Shown here piece after piece: positions 9,271-17,121 of a stretch of DNA of 64,000 nucleotides (its first letter is position 1; every line of letters begins with the position of its first letter). Both the position numbers and the translations under genes were made by a program. The DNA is from JBGSIC01 sp041751875 (GTDB lineage Bacteria; Bdellovibrionota; FAC87; UBA2466; JACKAF01). The notes below the pieces were generated by a model. That model made no database searches and was not told where the DNA came from. It saw only the letters and a program-made list of their open reading frames with translations. Location of the stretch: assembly GCA_041751875.1 (NCBI GenBank), contig JBGSIC010000032.1, positions 56,882-120,881 of the forward strand. The letters run 5' to 3'.

Positions 9271-9614
9271 GGTTAGCGGGCTTCTCCTTATATATAGCAA
9301 TTCAGATTTCGTTTTTTTGCTGAAGATGCGTTGTTAAAACACCGCAGGAGGTCACTTTTTGTTGTCCTCGCCTCCAAAAAGAGGGATCCCTGAGTGGCCG
9401 TGATCGCGGGTTTTGGACTCGAAAATTTCCGGTTTTTGCGCCTTTTTCGGGACTCGACCGAAGCCTTTTTGACGATTTTCCCTTCCTTTTAAGTATTTAA
9501 TATTAAAAGCGAAAATGGAAGGTTTTGTCCCAAAATGCGTTTAGAGGATTGACAGTATTCGACGTAACGCGATATGTCGCTAATCCGTAATAATCTTTCA
9601 CGGAGGTTGACTAG
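9271..9614. other. 344-base intergenic region before the Trp/Gly-rich gene
   Basis: No gene seen. The middle is AT-rich with an imperfect palindrome (CCTTCCTTTT...GGAAGG around 9480-9523). A possible sigma70-type promoter lies at its end (separate entry). Confidence 0.5.
9549..9577 (+). promoter_or_regulatory. Putative promoter of the Trp/Gly-rich protein gene
   Basis: A perfect -35 hexamer TTGACA at 9549 is followed after 16-17 bases by a weak -10 (gATATg) at about 9571. The start codon at 9615 has GGAGGT eight bases upstream (9602-9607). Confidence 0.45.
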
Positions 9615-10175
9615 ATGAAAGTACTTGCTTTAGCCATTGTGGCATTGTTCCTGACTCAGTCTGCGGTCGCAGCTGAGGACCTGGTAATTCCCCCTAAGGG
9701 TTCCCTGGTTCCCTATTCCATCCAACTCACAAAAGGCAGCTTGTTCTTGCCTGTTTACGTAGCGAAAGACGACAAACGTTTTCCCGTTTACGTTGAGCTG
9801 GAAGAAAAAGGTGCACCTGGTGAATTGTTAGTGGACATCGCTGGCGATGAAACTGTGCCGATGGAAGAGTTCGACTATCAGTCAGTGCACGTCCGTAGCG
9901 AAGATGGCTTCGTGGATGTCACGGAGAAAGTGTTAGCACGCAAAAACGCTAGCCACGTTAAACTTGCTGGTTTCGACAGTGAAGCTGAATTCACGTTGAT
10001 GCTAGATAAGGAAGCCGACAAAGGCCGCAACTTCAAAGAAGTTTGCTGGGGCTGGGGCGGCGGATGGGGCTGGGGTCGTCGTACAGTCTGGGTCAGCAGT
10101 GGCTGGGGCTGGGGCGGCGGCTGGGGTTGCACTCGCCGCGTCTGGGGCTGTGGCTCCGCATGGTGGGGCTGGTAA
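9615..10175 (+). CDS. Secreted protein with Trp/Gly-rich C-terminal tail
   Basis: ATG with a CGGAGGT ribosome site. 186 residues. Signal peptide (residues 1-20, cleavage after AVAA), an acidic, Lys/Glu-rich beta-type domain (21-140), then a tail of about 44 residues made almost only of Trp, Gly, Arg, Val, Cys and Ser, with repeated WGWGGGWG units and three cysteines. The tail starts abruptly after NFKEVC. No family recognised. Its Trp content (12 or more in 44 residues) is extreme; aromatic stacking, membrane-surface binding or self-assembly are possible roles, but this is inference. The gene has its own promoter-like sequence and a double terminator. Confidence 0.75.
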   Translation: MKVLALAIVALFLTQSAVAAEDLVIPPKGSLVPYSIQLTKGSLFLPVYVAKDDKRFPVYVELEEKGAPGELLVDIAGDETVPMEEFDYQSVHVRSEDGFVDVTEKVLARKNASHVKLAGFDSEAEFTLMLDKEADKGRNFKEVCWGWGGGWGWGRRTVWVSSGWGWGGGWGCTRRVWGCGSAWWGW

Positions 10176-10194
10176 TTTAATTACCTAGCTCCGA

Positions 10195-10268
10195 GATCGC
10201 GCTCTAACAAAGCGCGATCGTGAGTTTGAAGTGGGCACTCTCTTCATTGAGGGTGCCCATTTTTTTTT
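10195..10268 (+). terminator. Strong rho-independent terminator, preceded by a second hairpin
   Basis: First hairpin: GATCGCGCT and AGCGCGATC, 9 perfect pairs, 10195-10219. Second hairpin: GGGCACTCTC and GAGGGTGCCC, 10233-10258, directly followed by nine T (10260-10268). This is a textbook terminator for the Trp/Gly-rich gene. Confidence 0.9.
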
Positions 10269-10303
10269 GCGTAACGAAGCGAAGGTGGGGCTTTGCTATT
10301 CTT

Positions 10304-10702
10304 TTATTCTTTGCGAACTCCTCGGTTAGCTTCGCTGATTTGTTCGTTGAGCGTCCAATAATCGTATACGTAGCCAAGGGTGAACAATCCGCCCGTTAAC
10401 AGGTAGAGAACTGCTGTAATCCATTTCTCCAAGTAGAAGCGGTGTAAACCGAAGATTCCCCCAAAGGTAAGTAAAATCCAAGAGAGGGTAAAATCCTTTG
10501 CGCCGGGTTCGTATTTCAGATCGGCTTCCTTTTCCATACCCGGGATGAGGAAGAGATCGATAAGCCAGCCAATTCCCAAAAGGCCCAAGGTAAAAAAGTA
10601 CAGAGTTCCGGAGATAGGCTTCCCATAATAAAAACGATGGCTCCCGGTAAAGCCAAAAATCCAAAGAATGTAACCGATCGGGATATTGTGGGTGGTGTTC
10701 AT
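10304..10702 (-). CDS. TM2 domain protein
   Basis: 132 residues. Two TM2 units: residues about 7-55 (GYILWIFGFTGSHRFYYGKPISG then LGIGWLIDLFLIPGM) and about 68-120 (SWILLTFGGIFGLHRFYLEKW then LFTLGYVYDYW). TM2 proteins are small inner-membrane proteins with two helices per unit joined by a short turn with a D-R-F-Y-type motif, here HRFY. Biochemical role unknown. It is transcribed toward the terminator at 10195-10268, which may serve in both directions. Confidence 0.85.
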   Translation of the reverse strand: MNTTHNIPIGYILWIFGFTGSHRFYYGKPISGTLYFFTLGLLGIGWLIDLFLIPGMEKEADLKYEPGAKDFTLSWILLTFGGIFGLHRFYLEKWITAVLYLLTGGLFTLGYVYDYWTLNEQISEANRGVRKE

Positions 10703-10854
10703 GCTCTCTTCTTATAGAGCGAAGAAAAAGTTCGCAAGCTATTTTGCTCCAGCATATAACAATTGGACCTGGACATCTTGTACCGCGAGGCTTAAGCCTC
10801 TTTCTAATCTGGCCAGTAAGGCGCCACACCCCTTCGGTGTTTGGAAGATTGAGT

Positions 10855-12045
10855 ATGGAAGTTAATAGTTTAGTTTCATTCACGCTAGCCATCATATTTC
10901 TTTTTCTGGGCAAGCTTATCGTGAACCGATCAAAGCACTTGCGTAAGTTTAGCATTCCGGAATCAGTCGTTGGAGGGTTCTTTGCAGCAACCGTGGTAGC
11001 GGCCCTTTACTTTATTTTTGATTTCAAAGTTCTGTTCCAAGTAGATGTGCAAAATACGTTGCTGCTTTATTTCTTTGCCGGAATAGGACTGAAGTCCGAC
11101 GTGAAAGATTTAATAACGGGCGGCAAGTCCCTACTTTTTCTAATCATCATGGTGATTAGTTTCATGGTCATGCAGAACCTGGTCGGTATGGGGGTCGCTA
11201 GTGTCATGGGGATGGATCCGAAAACAGGTCTAATGGCGGGCTCGGTGTCCCTTACAGGGGGACTGGGGACAACCATTGCCTGGGGTCCTACTTTTATCGA
11301 TCAACTGGGAATCACCAACGCTGTTGAAATTGGTGTGGCGACAAGCACTCTTGGGTTAATTGTCGCCTGTATAGTTGGAGGTCCCATTGCGGCTTTTTTG
11401 ATTCGCCGACACAGTCTTGAAACAAGTACCGACTCTGATCTTGATATAGGCCACATGAATGATAAGCAGCATGTCTTACTCGATTCCTATGGCGTACTTT
11501 GGGCGTGGTTATGGATGAACGTCGCGCTAATCTTAGGTTACTTTTTGGATCAGGTGGTTCAATCTACGGGATGGAATCTACCTTTATTCGTTTCCTGTTT
11601 GGTCGCTGGCGTTGCGATTGGTAATTTGAGGCGGTACTTTTTACCAAAAATGATTTGGGCAGGAGAGGAAAGTGGCTCGGCGTTAATCTCAGACATCTCC
11701 CTTGGAATGTTTCTGGTGATGGCACTCATGTCCATGAAGCTTTGGGAACTCCAAGGAAAGCTCCCGTTTTTACTGGCCGTGATGTTCGCGCAAACCAGTA
11801 TGACCATTTTGTTTTCAGTTTTTGTTGTTTTCAAAGGGTTAGGAAAAAACTACGAGGCCGCGGTCATGGCCGCGGGATTTCCCGGGCTCACGCTAGGGAC
11901 CACCGCCACGGCTATTGTGAATATGACTGCTATAACCAAGGAGCACGGCGCGGCTCACCGCGCCTTCCTGCTTGTTCCGATCGTTGGCGGATTCTTCGTG
12001 GGTATTGCTAACGCGATCGTGATTACTTATTTCACTAATCTTTGA
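10855..12045 (+). CDS. gltS: Sodium/glutamate symporter GltS
   Basis: ATG 10855 gives 396 residues, matching the usual 401 of GltS; the longer frame from 10744 has no family-like sequence. About ten membrane helices in two inverted halves, each with a conserved glycine-rich re-entrant segment: GGLGTTIAWGPTF in the first and a GFPGLTLGTTATAI segment in the second. GltS imports L-glutamate with sodium at the inner membrane. The gene stands alone. A small hairpin with loop CCTTC (ACACC/GGTGT, about 10827-10841) lies in the leader. Confidence 0.9.
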   Translation: MEVNSLVSFTLAIIFLFLGKLIVNRSKHLRKFSIPESVVGGFFAATVVAALYFIFDFKVLFQVDVQNTLLLYFFAGIGLKSDVKDLITGGKSLLFLIIMVISFMVMQNLVGMGVASVMGMDPKTGLMAGSVSLTGGLGTTIAWGPTFIDQLGITNAVEIGVATSTLGLIVACIVGGPIAAFLIRRHSLETSTDSDLDIGHMNDKQHVLLDSYGVLWAWLWMNVALILGYFLDQVVQSTGWNLPLFVSCLVAGVAIGNLRRYFLPKMIWAGEESGSALISDISLGMFLVMALMSMKLWELQGKLPFLLAVMFAQTSMTILFSVFVVFKGLGKNYEAAVMAAGFPGLTLGTTATAIVNMTAITKEHGAAHRAFLLVPIVGGFFVGIANAIVITYFTNL

Positions 12046-12060
12046 TACGTCTTTCGCGAT

Positions 12061-13893
12061 TTATTTTGCTCCAGCACCCACCAAGATGAGTTTCATTTGT
12101 TCGACCATGTCGAGTGTCGCCTGAGCCTCAGTCCTCTCTTCAGGTGTCTTGGCAGAACCGAAAGCCATCTTTGCGCTGGAGATGCGACCTTCCACCATTT
12201 TGAGGGGTGATTGGTTGAAAAGAGGAAGGTTTACGTCTGCCTTTGCCTCGACCAGTAGTTTCAGTATCTCGATGACATTGGGAGGGGGAGCAAAAATGGG
12301 CCGCACCACTAAGTGAAGGGGCGAAAAGCCCCCTACATTGACTGCATTTACGTTTGCGCCCGCATCGACCAGAAGCTTGGTGACCTTTGCAAAACCTCTT
12401 ATGACGGAAGAATGCAAATAGGTGTCGTCGCCCCTTAACAAGCGGTTCGGGTTTGCCCCCAGTTCAAGCAGGCGTTTAACGACTTCAACTTGGTCGAGAT
12501 CAACTGCAGAAACAAGGGGAGCCTCCTGTCCGACAAGGACGTCCACGTCGGCGCCTTTGGAATGAAGAAGATTGATGCTCTCCACACTTTTTGCGTGGAA
12601 CATAGCGGTTCTGCCATCGTTTGCCCTGTGATTAACCTCTACGCCTTGCTCGATGAGGTAACTCGCAATGGCGATGTTCTTGGAGCCGATGGCATCAAAA
12701 AGCAGAGTTCTGCCATCGTTGTCTTCATCCAAAACATTCGCACCGCTTGCGACGAGAAACTTCACCAAATTTAAATCTTTCTTCCAGCATGCCTCGGATA
12801 AAGGAGTGCCGTCGTGACTATCTGTCGCATTTACATCGGCGCCGGCACCGACGAGTAGCTTCGCGATTTCAAAGGTTTTGGCGCTGTGTAAAGGCGTTTG
12901 CTGGTTTTTATCTTTAGAAGTGACCTCTGCACCTTGCTCAATGAGATAGGAAACGATTGCGGTGTGACCTTGTTGAACGGCAAGATGAAGCGCGGTTTGC
13001 GCATCATTTTGCACTTCGTTTAATTCCGCGCCCTGGGAAACCAGTGCCGTTACTAAGCCTTCCATTCCCGCGCTTGCGGCAAGATGCAGAGCCGTTTCGC
13101 CAGCATTGTTTTTCTTTTTGATATCCGTTTTGGAAACAAGGGTTTTGGCGAGGGTTTGATCTCCCCCTTTTATTGCGATGTGAAGTACTGAGTTGCCTGA
13201 TTTATCGGCGATATTAAGAGAAGCGCCTTTGTCTATCAAAACACTCGCAAATTCGGAGTTCTTATTAGTAAGCGCGACAAGCAGCGGTCTGTTGCTTTCG
13301 GGGCTCTCCATATCTGCGCCCTTTGCGATAAGTTCATTAAAAAGGGTTTTGTTTCCCATCTCCATTGCTAGGAGAAGGGCGGTTTCATTGGACGCGTTTA
13401 CATGATCCAGGTCGCAGCCGCTCACAGAAGCAAGTAAGCTCGCGGCCGGTAAATTCTTGTTAGCCAAGGCCACGAGTAAGGGAGTATTTCCTGAGCTACC
13501 GGAAGTTTGATTGATGTCTGCACCGGAAGCGATGAGAAGTTTGATAATGTGAAGTTGTTTCGTTTCGCCACCGAAGAATTTCACACTTTCTTCTAGAGCT
13601 AAGTGGAGCGGGTACTCTGACCGAGCGAAGCCCGTTGTTTTTTCTTTTGCGCTTGCACCCTGCTTTAGGGCTTTATCCACGCATGCGACGTTTGCCATTC
13701 CGATGGCTTGATCGAGTTCAGGGCTAGGTTCCATACAACCGAAATCGGGAACCTGTCCCATTTCAGCCATTTCGCCTCCAAATCCGTGGGAGGGCATTCC
13801 CCCCAAGCCGTCTGGTGCGTCGGGAGAGCACCCCACGAGAAACATCACAACCGTCAAACTGGCCTTCGTAAGAACACCGCAAACTTTTCGCAC
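12061..13893 (-). CDS. Ankyrin-repeat lipoprotein
   Basis: GTG start with the strong site TAGGAGG eight bases upstream. 610 residues. Lipoprotein signal peptide with lipobox FLVGC near residue 22, then a Gly/Met-rich linker and about 14 ankyrin repeats of 33 residues from residue 55 to 590 (for example GETALHLAASAGMEGLVTAL and QTALHLAVQQGHTAIVSYLI). Ankyrin stacks bind other proteins; as a lipoprotein it is expected to face the periplasm or the cell surface. The repeats drift in the middle of the protein, which suggests ancient duplications. No enzymatic domain seen. Runs convergent to gltS, 15 bases apart. Confidence 0.85.
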   Translation of the reverse strand: MRKVCGVLTKASLTVVMFLVGCSPDAPDGLGGMPSHGFGGEMAEMGQVPDFGCMEPSPELDQAIGMANVACVDKALKQGASAKEKTTGFARSEYPLHLALEESVKFFGGETKQLHIIKLLIASGADINQTSGSSGNTPLLVALANKNLPAASLLASVSGCDLDHVNASNETALLLAMEMGNKTLFNELIAKGADMESPESNRPLLVALTNKNSEFASVLIDKGASLNIADKSGNSVLHIAIKGGDQTLAKTLVSKTDIKKKNNAGETALHLAASAGMEGLVTALVSQGAELNEVQNDAQTALHLAVQQGHTAIVSYLIEQGAEVTSKDKNQQTPLHSAKTFEIAKLLVGAGADVNATDSHDGTPLSEACWKKDLNLVKFLVASGANVLDEDNDGRTLLFDAIGSKNIAIASYLIEQGVEVNHRANDGRTAMFHAKSVESINLLHSKGADVDVLVGQEAPLVSAVDLDQVEVVKRLLELGANPNRLLRGDDTYLHSSVIRGFAKVTKLLVDAGANVNAVNVGGFSPLHLVVRPIFAPPPNVIEILKLLVEAKADVNLPLFNQSPLKMVEGRISSAKMAFGSAKTPEERTEAQATLDMVEQMKLILVGAGAK

Positions 13894-14109
13894 GCGCTAC
13901 CTCCTAGCGCTCATACAGAGCAAAGATGGGGCCAGAAAGTCGAGCCGAATTCAGGCATAACTTCCCTTAAAAACTAGGGAAACGTCTCAGCCTTGATTAA
14001 AAACAGTCTCAGATCTGAAAAAGCGAGTCTGCCGTTGGGGCAGGTGTTTGCGGCTCGTACCTCATTTATGATATAGTGCGTCATGTTTTCCTGACATGGG
14101 GGTAAACAC

Positions 14110-15438
14110 TTGAATTTATTTATTAAGTTTATATTTTGTGGCTTTCTTTTTTGCGTGCCCGCCTTTGGCCACGTCTGCAGGCTGCTCCTATTGGGGGCCT
14201 ATTCCGCGGGGGCGGATTTGGGGCTGCGGACGACCGAGCAGGGGCTTGAGGCGGTACACGTTCATCCCCGCCCTGAGAAGATTTTGGAACCGTTCTATAT
14301 GAGGTCGTGGAGGGGGGATACCTATTCCGCGCATTATGAATTTTCTGGCAGGCAAGAGGACGCAGAAAATTTGATTCGAACCATTGCGCCCGATCATGTG
14401 TTGTTAGGATCGGGAGCGGGCGTCCAAGAATACCAGTACCTGGCGCAAGCCGCCCTTAATTTGGGTATTCCTCTTTTGGCGAACAATCCCGTCGTGAATC
14501 CTGCCCTGATAGACAAGGCGGAATTTTATCGTAGCGTAAAAGATCTTCCCGGAATTTTTATCCCCCCGTTTATTGCTTCAGAAGATCCTGCTGTGCTCGC
14601 CCAATGGGCGGAAACTCAAAGTGGCCCCTTGGTGCTAAAGCCCAGCGCCGGCGGAGGGACAGTCGGCGGACGGGTCGTGGATCCTTCCGAAGTGTTCGAA
14701 AGAGCGGGTGAACTTCTCGAGCGAAGTCACGGCATGATCAAGTCGCATCGTATGATTCTGATGCCCTATTTGGGGGGAGAAGAATATGCGGTGAATATTA
14801 TTTTCAGAAGGGGAGATCCTCTTGTGACAGGGGTTTGGTCTTATAAGAGAAAACGCCTCCCGGGCGCTCTTATCCGCTACGAAGCCGATTGGTTGATGGA
14901 TCCCCATTCTCCTATTGCAACTCAACTCATTTCGGCTGCGACTGCCATCGCGCGGCACCAAGGCTTGAAGGTCGGTGCGCTTCACATTGAGTTTAAGATT
15001 TTACCGGATGGAAAAATTGTGCCCCTCGATCCCAACCCGCGTTTACCAGGTGGCGGGCATGTGCCCATGGAAACTTTGGCGACGGGCCGCGATCCCAGAA
15101 CACTCTACGTGGCGTCTTACACGGATCCTAATAAGCTCGATAAAGAACCCTTCTTATACACGCGCGAAAAATTTGCTGTGGGTGTCTTTCTCAGTACCGA
15201 GGGAAACAAACGCTACACGAGTGCCCCGCTGGCAGGAATAGAAAAGCGTGCGAAAGAACTCGGTGTGGAATTGGATTATAAGGCGGAGTACGAAGAAGAC
15301 GCTGTAATGGTAAGGACCGTCGATGCGGATACCGTTGTGGGTTGGTTTCGGGTAGTGGGACCCTCAGAAGACAGTACTCGCGAGATCATGCGCCTGATTG
15401 AGCTCTCCAGAGACGCGGGTGAATTCGAGAAGGATTAG
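14110..15438 (+). CDS. ATP-grasp protein with an N-terminal hydrophobic leader
   Basis: TTG start at 14110; an in-frame GTG at 14155 is the alternative. 442 residues. Biotin-carboxylase/carbamoyl-phosphate-type ATP-grasp fold: pre-ATP-grasp Rossmann part (RLLLLGAYSAGADLG), ATP-binding loop region GPLVLKPSAGGGTVGGRVV, and the metal-binding end IEFKILPDGKIVPLDPNPRLPGGG (Glu, Asp and Asn ligands). A C-terminal BC-like domain follows. If the TTG is used the first 20 residues (FIKFIFCGFLFCVPAFG) look like a signal peptide, which is odd for an ATP-dependent ligase; if the GTG is used the leader disappears. Substrate unknown. Confidence 0.7.
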   Translation: MNLFIKFIFCGFLFCVPAFGHVCRLLLLGAYSAGADLGLRTTEQGLEAVHVHPRPEKILEPFYMRSWRGDTYSAHYEFSGRQEDAENLIRTIAPDHVLLGSGAGVQEYQYLAQAALNLGIPLLANNPVVNPALIDKAEFYRSVKDLPGIFIPPFIASEDPAVLAQWAETQSGPLVLKPSAGGGTVGGRVVDPSEVFERAGELLERSHGMIKSHRMILMPYLGGEEYAVNIIFRRGDPLVTGVWSYKRKRLPGALIRYEADWLMDPHSPIATQLISAATAIARHQGLKVGALHIEFKILPDGKIVPLDPNPRLPGGGHVPMETLATGRDPRTLYVASYTDPNKLDKEPFLYTREKFAVGVFLSTEGNKRYTSAPLAGIEKRAKELGVELDYKAEYEEDAVMVRTVDADTVVGWFRVVGPSEDSTREIMRLIELSRDAGEFEKD

Positions 15439-15464
15439 CAGCGTTGTACGCGCGGAAGGATTTG

Positions 15465-15756
15465 CATACAAAACTAGAGGTCTGGAAAGAGATTGGAGCA
15501 GTGAGTCCGATTGCTGCGAATTTTGCTACATGGCATCGTTCGTCCTTTGCATTGATTGGCGAGTCAGGTCCCCTCCGGTTGTTCCTTTTTATTGCGCGAT
15601 TACGGTCTTGAAGAAACGCTTTTGATTCGGCATATTTCGGTGAAAGGTTTGGCCCACGCGTGGAGCGGGGGACCAGTGGGTGTCTTGCACAGTGACCCGA
15701 AGGGTCCCGACGCAACCGCATTGGCACTCGATTTCTTTAAGGAAATTTCCCCTTAG
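15465..15756 (+). pseudogene. Remnant of a PHB depolymerase (LpqC/esterase-PHB type)
   Basis: No intact gene lies here, but two overlapping frames carry pieces of the C-terminus of PHB-depolymerase-type esterases. One frame reads KEIGAVSPIAANFATW (about 15486-15533). After a shift near 15590 the next frame reads VKGLAHAWSGG and DPKGPDATALALDFF, the catalytic-His segment and C-terminal end of the family, up to the stop at 15756. The N-terminal half with the nucleophile Ser is absent. The neighbour is 3-hydroxybutyrate dehydrogenase, so this looks like a decayed member of a PHB-use pair. Confidence 0.6.
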
Positions 15757-15763
15757 GATCCGC

Positions 15764-16549
15764 ATGCAAAAATTTCACGACGGACTCACGGCTCTTATCA
15801 CAGGGAGCACGAGTGGCATTGGCCTCGGCATGGCACGAACGTTTCTGGCGAAGAGGATCCCTGTCGTCTTGCACGGCTTGGAAAAACAAGGTCCCGCTCT
15901 TGCTTCCCAATTAAGTAAAGAGTTCGATGTCCCCGTTTTTCATTCAGCAGCTAATCTCGCCCATTCAGGGGAAATCGAGAACCTTGTGGAGTTTGCCACC
16001 GCTAGCTTGGGGAAAATTGATATTTTAGTGAATAACGCTGGGATTCAGTTCGTTTCTCCGATCGATACATTCCCCAGCGAGAAGTGGGATCAGATTCTTC
16101 AGATTAACCTGACTGCTCCCTTTCTCCTTTCCAAAGCAGTGTGGCCCCAGATGAAGTCGCGCGGATTTGGACGTATTATTAATATAGCGTCGGTGCATGG
16201 TTTGCGTGCTTCGGAGTATAAAGCGGCGTATGTTGCCGCTAAGCACGGTTTAGTAGGGCTAACAAAAGTACAAGCTCTAGAAGGGGCGGGACTTGGGATC
16301 ACTGCCAACGCACTTTGTCCCGGCTATGTGCGGACACCCTTAGTGGAAAATCAGATTGCTGATCAAGCTCGTGCTCACTCCCTCTCTCCGGAAAGGGTGG
16401 TCTCGGAAGTTCTCTTGAAGAAACAGCCTGTTAAAGAATTTGTGTCTATCGAAGCAATTGGAGAATTAGCGCTTTACCTGGTTTCTTTACCGGCGTTCGC
16501 TGTTACCGGGACCACGTTTTCCCTCGATGGCGGTTGGACGGCGCAATAG
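15764..16549 (+). CDS. bdhA: 3-hydroxybutyrate dehydrogenase (SDR family)
   Basis: ATG 15764, 8 bases after the stop of the depolymerase remnant. 261 residues, the usual length. NAD-binding TGSTSGIG at residue about 11, NNAG, catalytic Ser in NIASVHGL and YxxxK in YVAAKHGLVGLTK. The run HGLRASEYKAAYVAAKHG matches 3-hydroxybutyrate dehydrogenases better than other SDRs. It interconverts 3-hydroxybutyrate and acetoacetate with NAD in the cytoplasm and would work after PHB depolymerisation. The assignment within SDR is good but not absolute. Confidence 0.75.
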   Translation: MQKFHDGLTALITGSTSGIGLGMARTFLAKRIPVVLHGLEKQGPALASQLSKEFDVPVFHSAANLAHSGEIENLVEFATASLGKIDILVNNAGIQFVSPIDTFPSEKWDQILQINLTAPFLLSKAVWPQMKSRGFGRIINIASVHGLRASEYKAAYVAAKHGLVGLTKVQALEGAGLGITANALCPGYVRTPLVENQIADQARAHSLSPERVVSEVLLKKQPVKEFVSIEAIGELALYLVSLPAFAVTGTTFSLDGGWTAQ

Positions 16550-16659
16550 CATCGACCATGGCTTAAGAACCAGCAGCCTTGTCACTCTAACGAGATTCCT
16601 CGTGGAGAGGATTAAATGATGGTGAAATACACTGTCATTAATCAAAACGAAGTCGAGAA

Positions 16660-16701
16660 TGGGCCCGCCGTGACTTGAACACGGAACCCCCAGATTAGAA
16701 A
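16660..16701 (-). repeat. 3'-half copy 1 of tRNA-Arg(UCU)
   Basis: 42 bases identical to the intact tRNA-Arg at 20971-21044 (minus strand), from its 3' discriminator base to the 5' edge of the anticodon loop. The 5' strand of the anticodon stem and everything upstream is replaced by unrelated sequence. It marks the left end of the cassette that carries the 673-residue lipoprotein. Confidence 0.9.
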
Positions 16702-16702
16702 A

Positions 16703-16730
16703 CGACGTGGGCGCTACGCTGCCCGCGTCG
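16703..16730 (-). terminator. Hairpin abutting tRNA-Arg copy 1
   Basis: CGACGTGGGC and GCCCGCGTCG form a 10-pair stem with an 8-base loop. On the minus strand the tRNA-loop sequence TTTT follows at once, giving a terminator-like structure whose U-run belongs to the tRNA fragment. Confidence 0.6.
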
Positions 16731-17121
16731 GAGTTGACGTAATCAAACAATATTAACCAGTTGGAGTGAGGCTTCTTTCGTCTGGGTGTCTGAATTGGGA
16801 CTAAAACCGACCAGGGAATCGACCAAGAAGGGAAGTGGTGTTTCAGGACTCCAAGTCCACGGGTGACCTTCCGTGCTCCCATAGTTCAAGAAACATTTCC
16901 TCGAATCCATGGAACAACGAAGGGGTAGAGTCCTCAAAAACGGCTAGAGGGCCTTCGCTGCATCGCCGGTATATTCAAAGCATGTTGTCGTTTGCTCCGG
17001 TCTCAAGACTGATACATTTCTCAAATTCAAAACAGCAAAGAGCGTGACGGGTGCCTAAAGATCTGGCACTCCTTTTGCTTTTTGATCCTATGTGGCCCCT
17101 AACGGGTCGAAGGAGTAGGCA
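16731..17121. other. Leader of the lipoprotein gene in cassette A
   Basis: About 390 bases without a convincing gene between the copy-1 hairpin and the lipoprotein start. Ribosome site GAAGGAG at 17109. No other structure recognised. Confidence 0.4.

Noticed and set aside
10744..10854. N-terminal extension of GltS
   Set aside because: Translation is unlike the family; ATG 10855 gives the normal length.
16660..16701. A second functional tRNA gene
   Set aside because: Only the 3' half is present; the acceptor 5' strand, D arm and half of the anticodon stem are missing. The same applies to the copies at 19231, 20202 and 63871.
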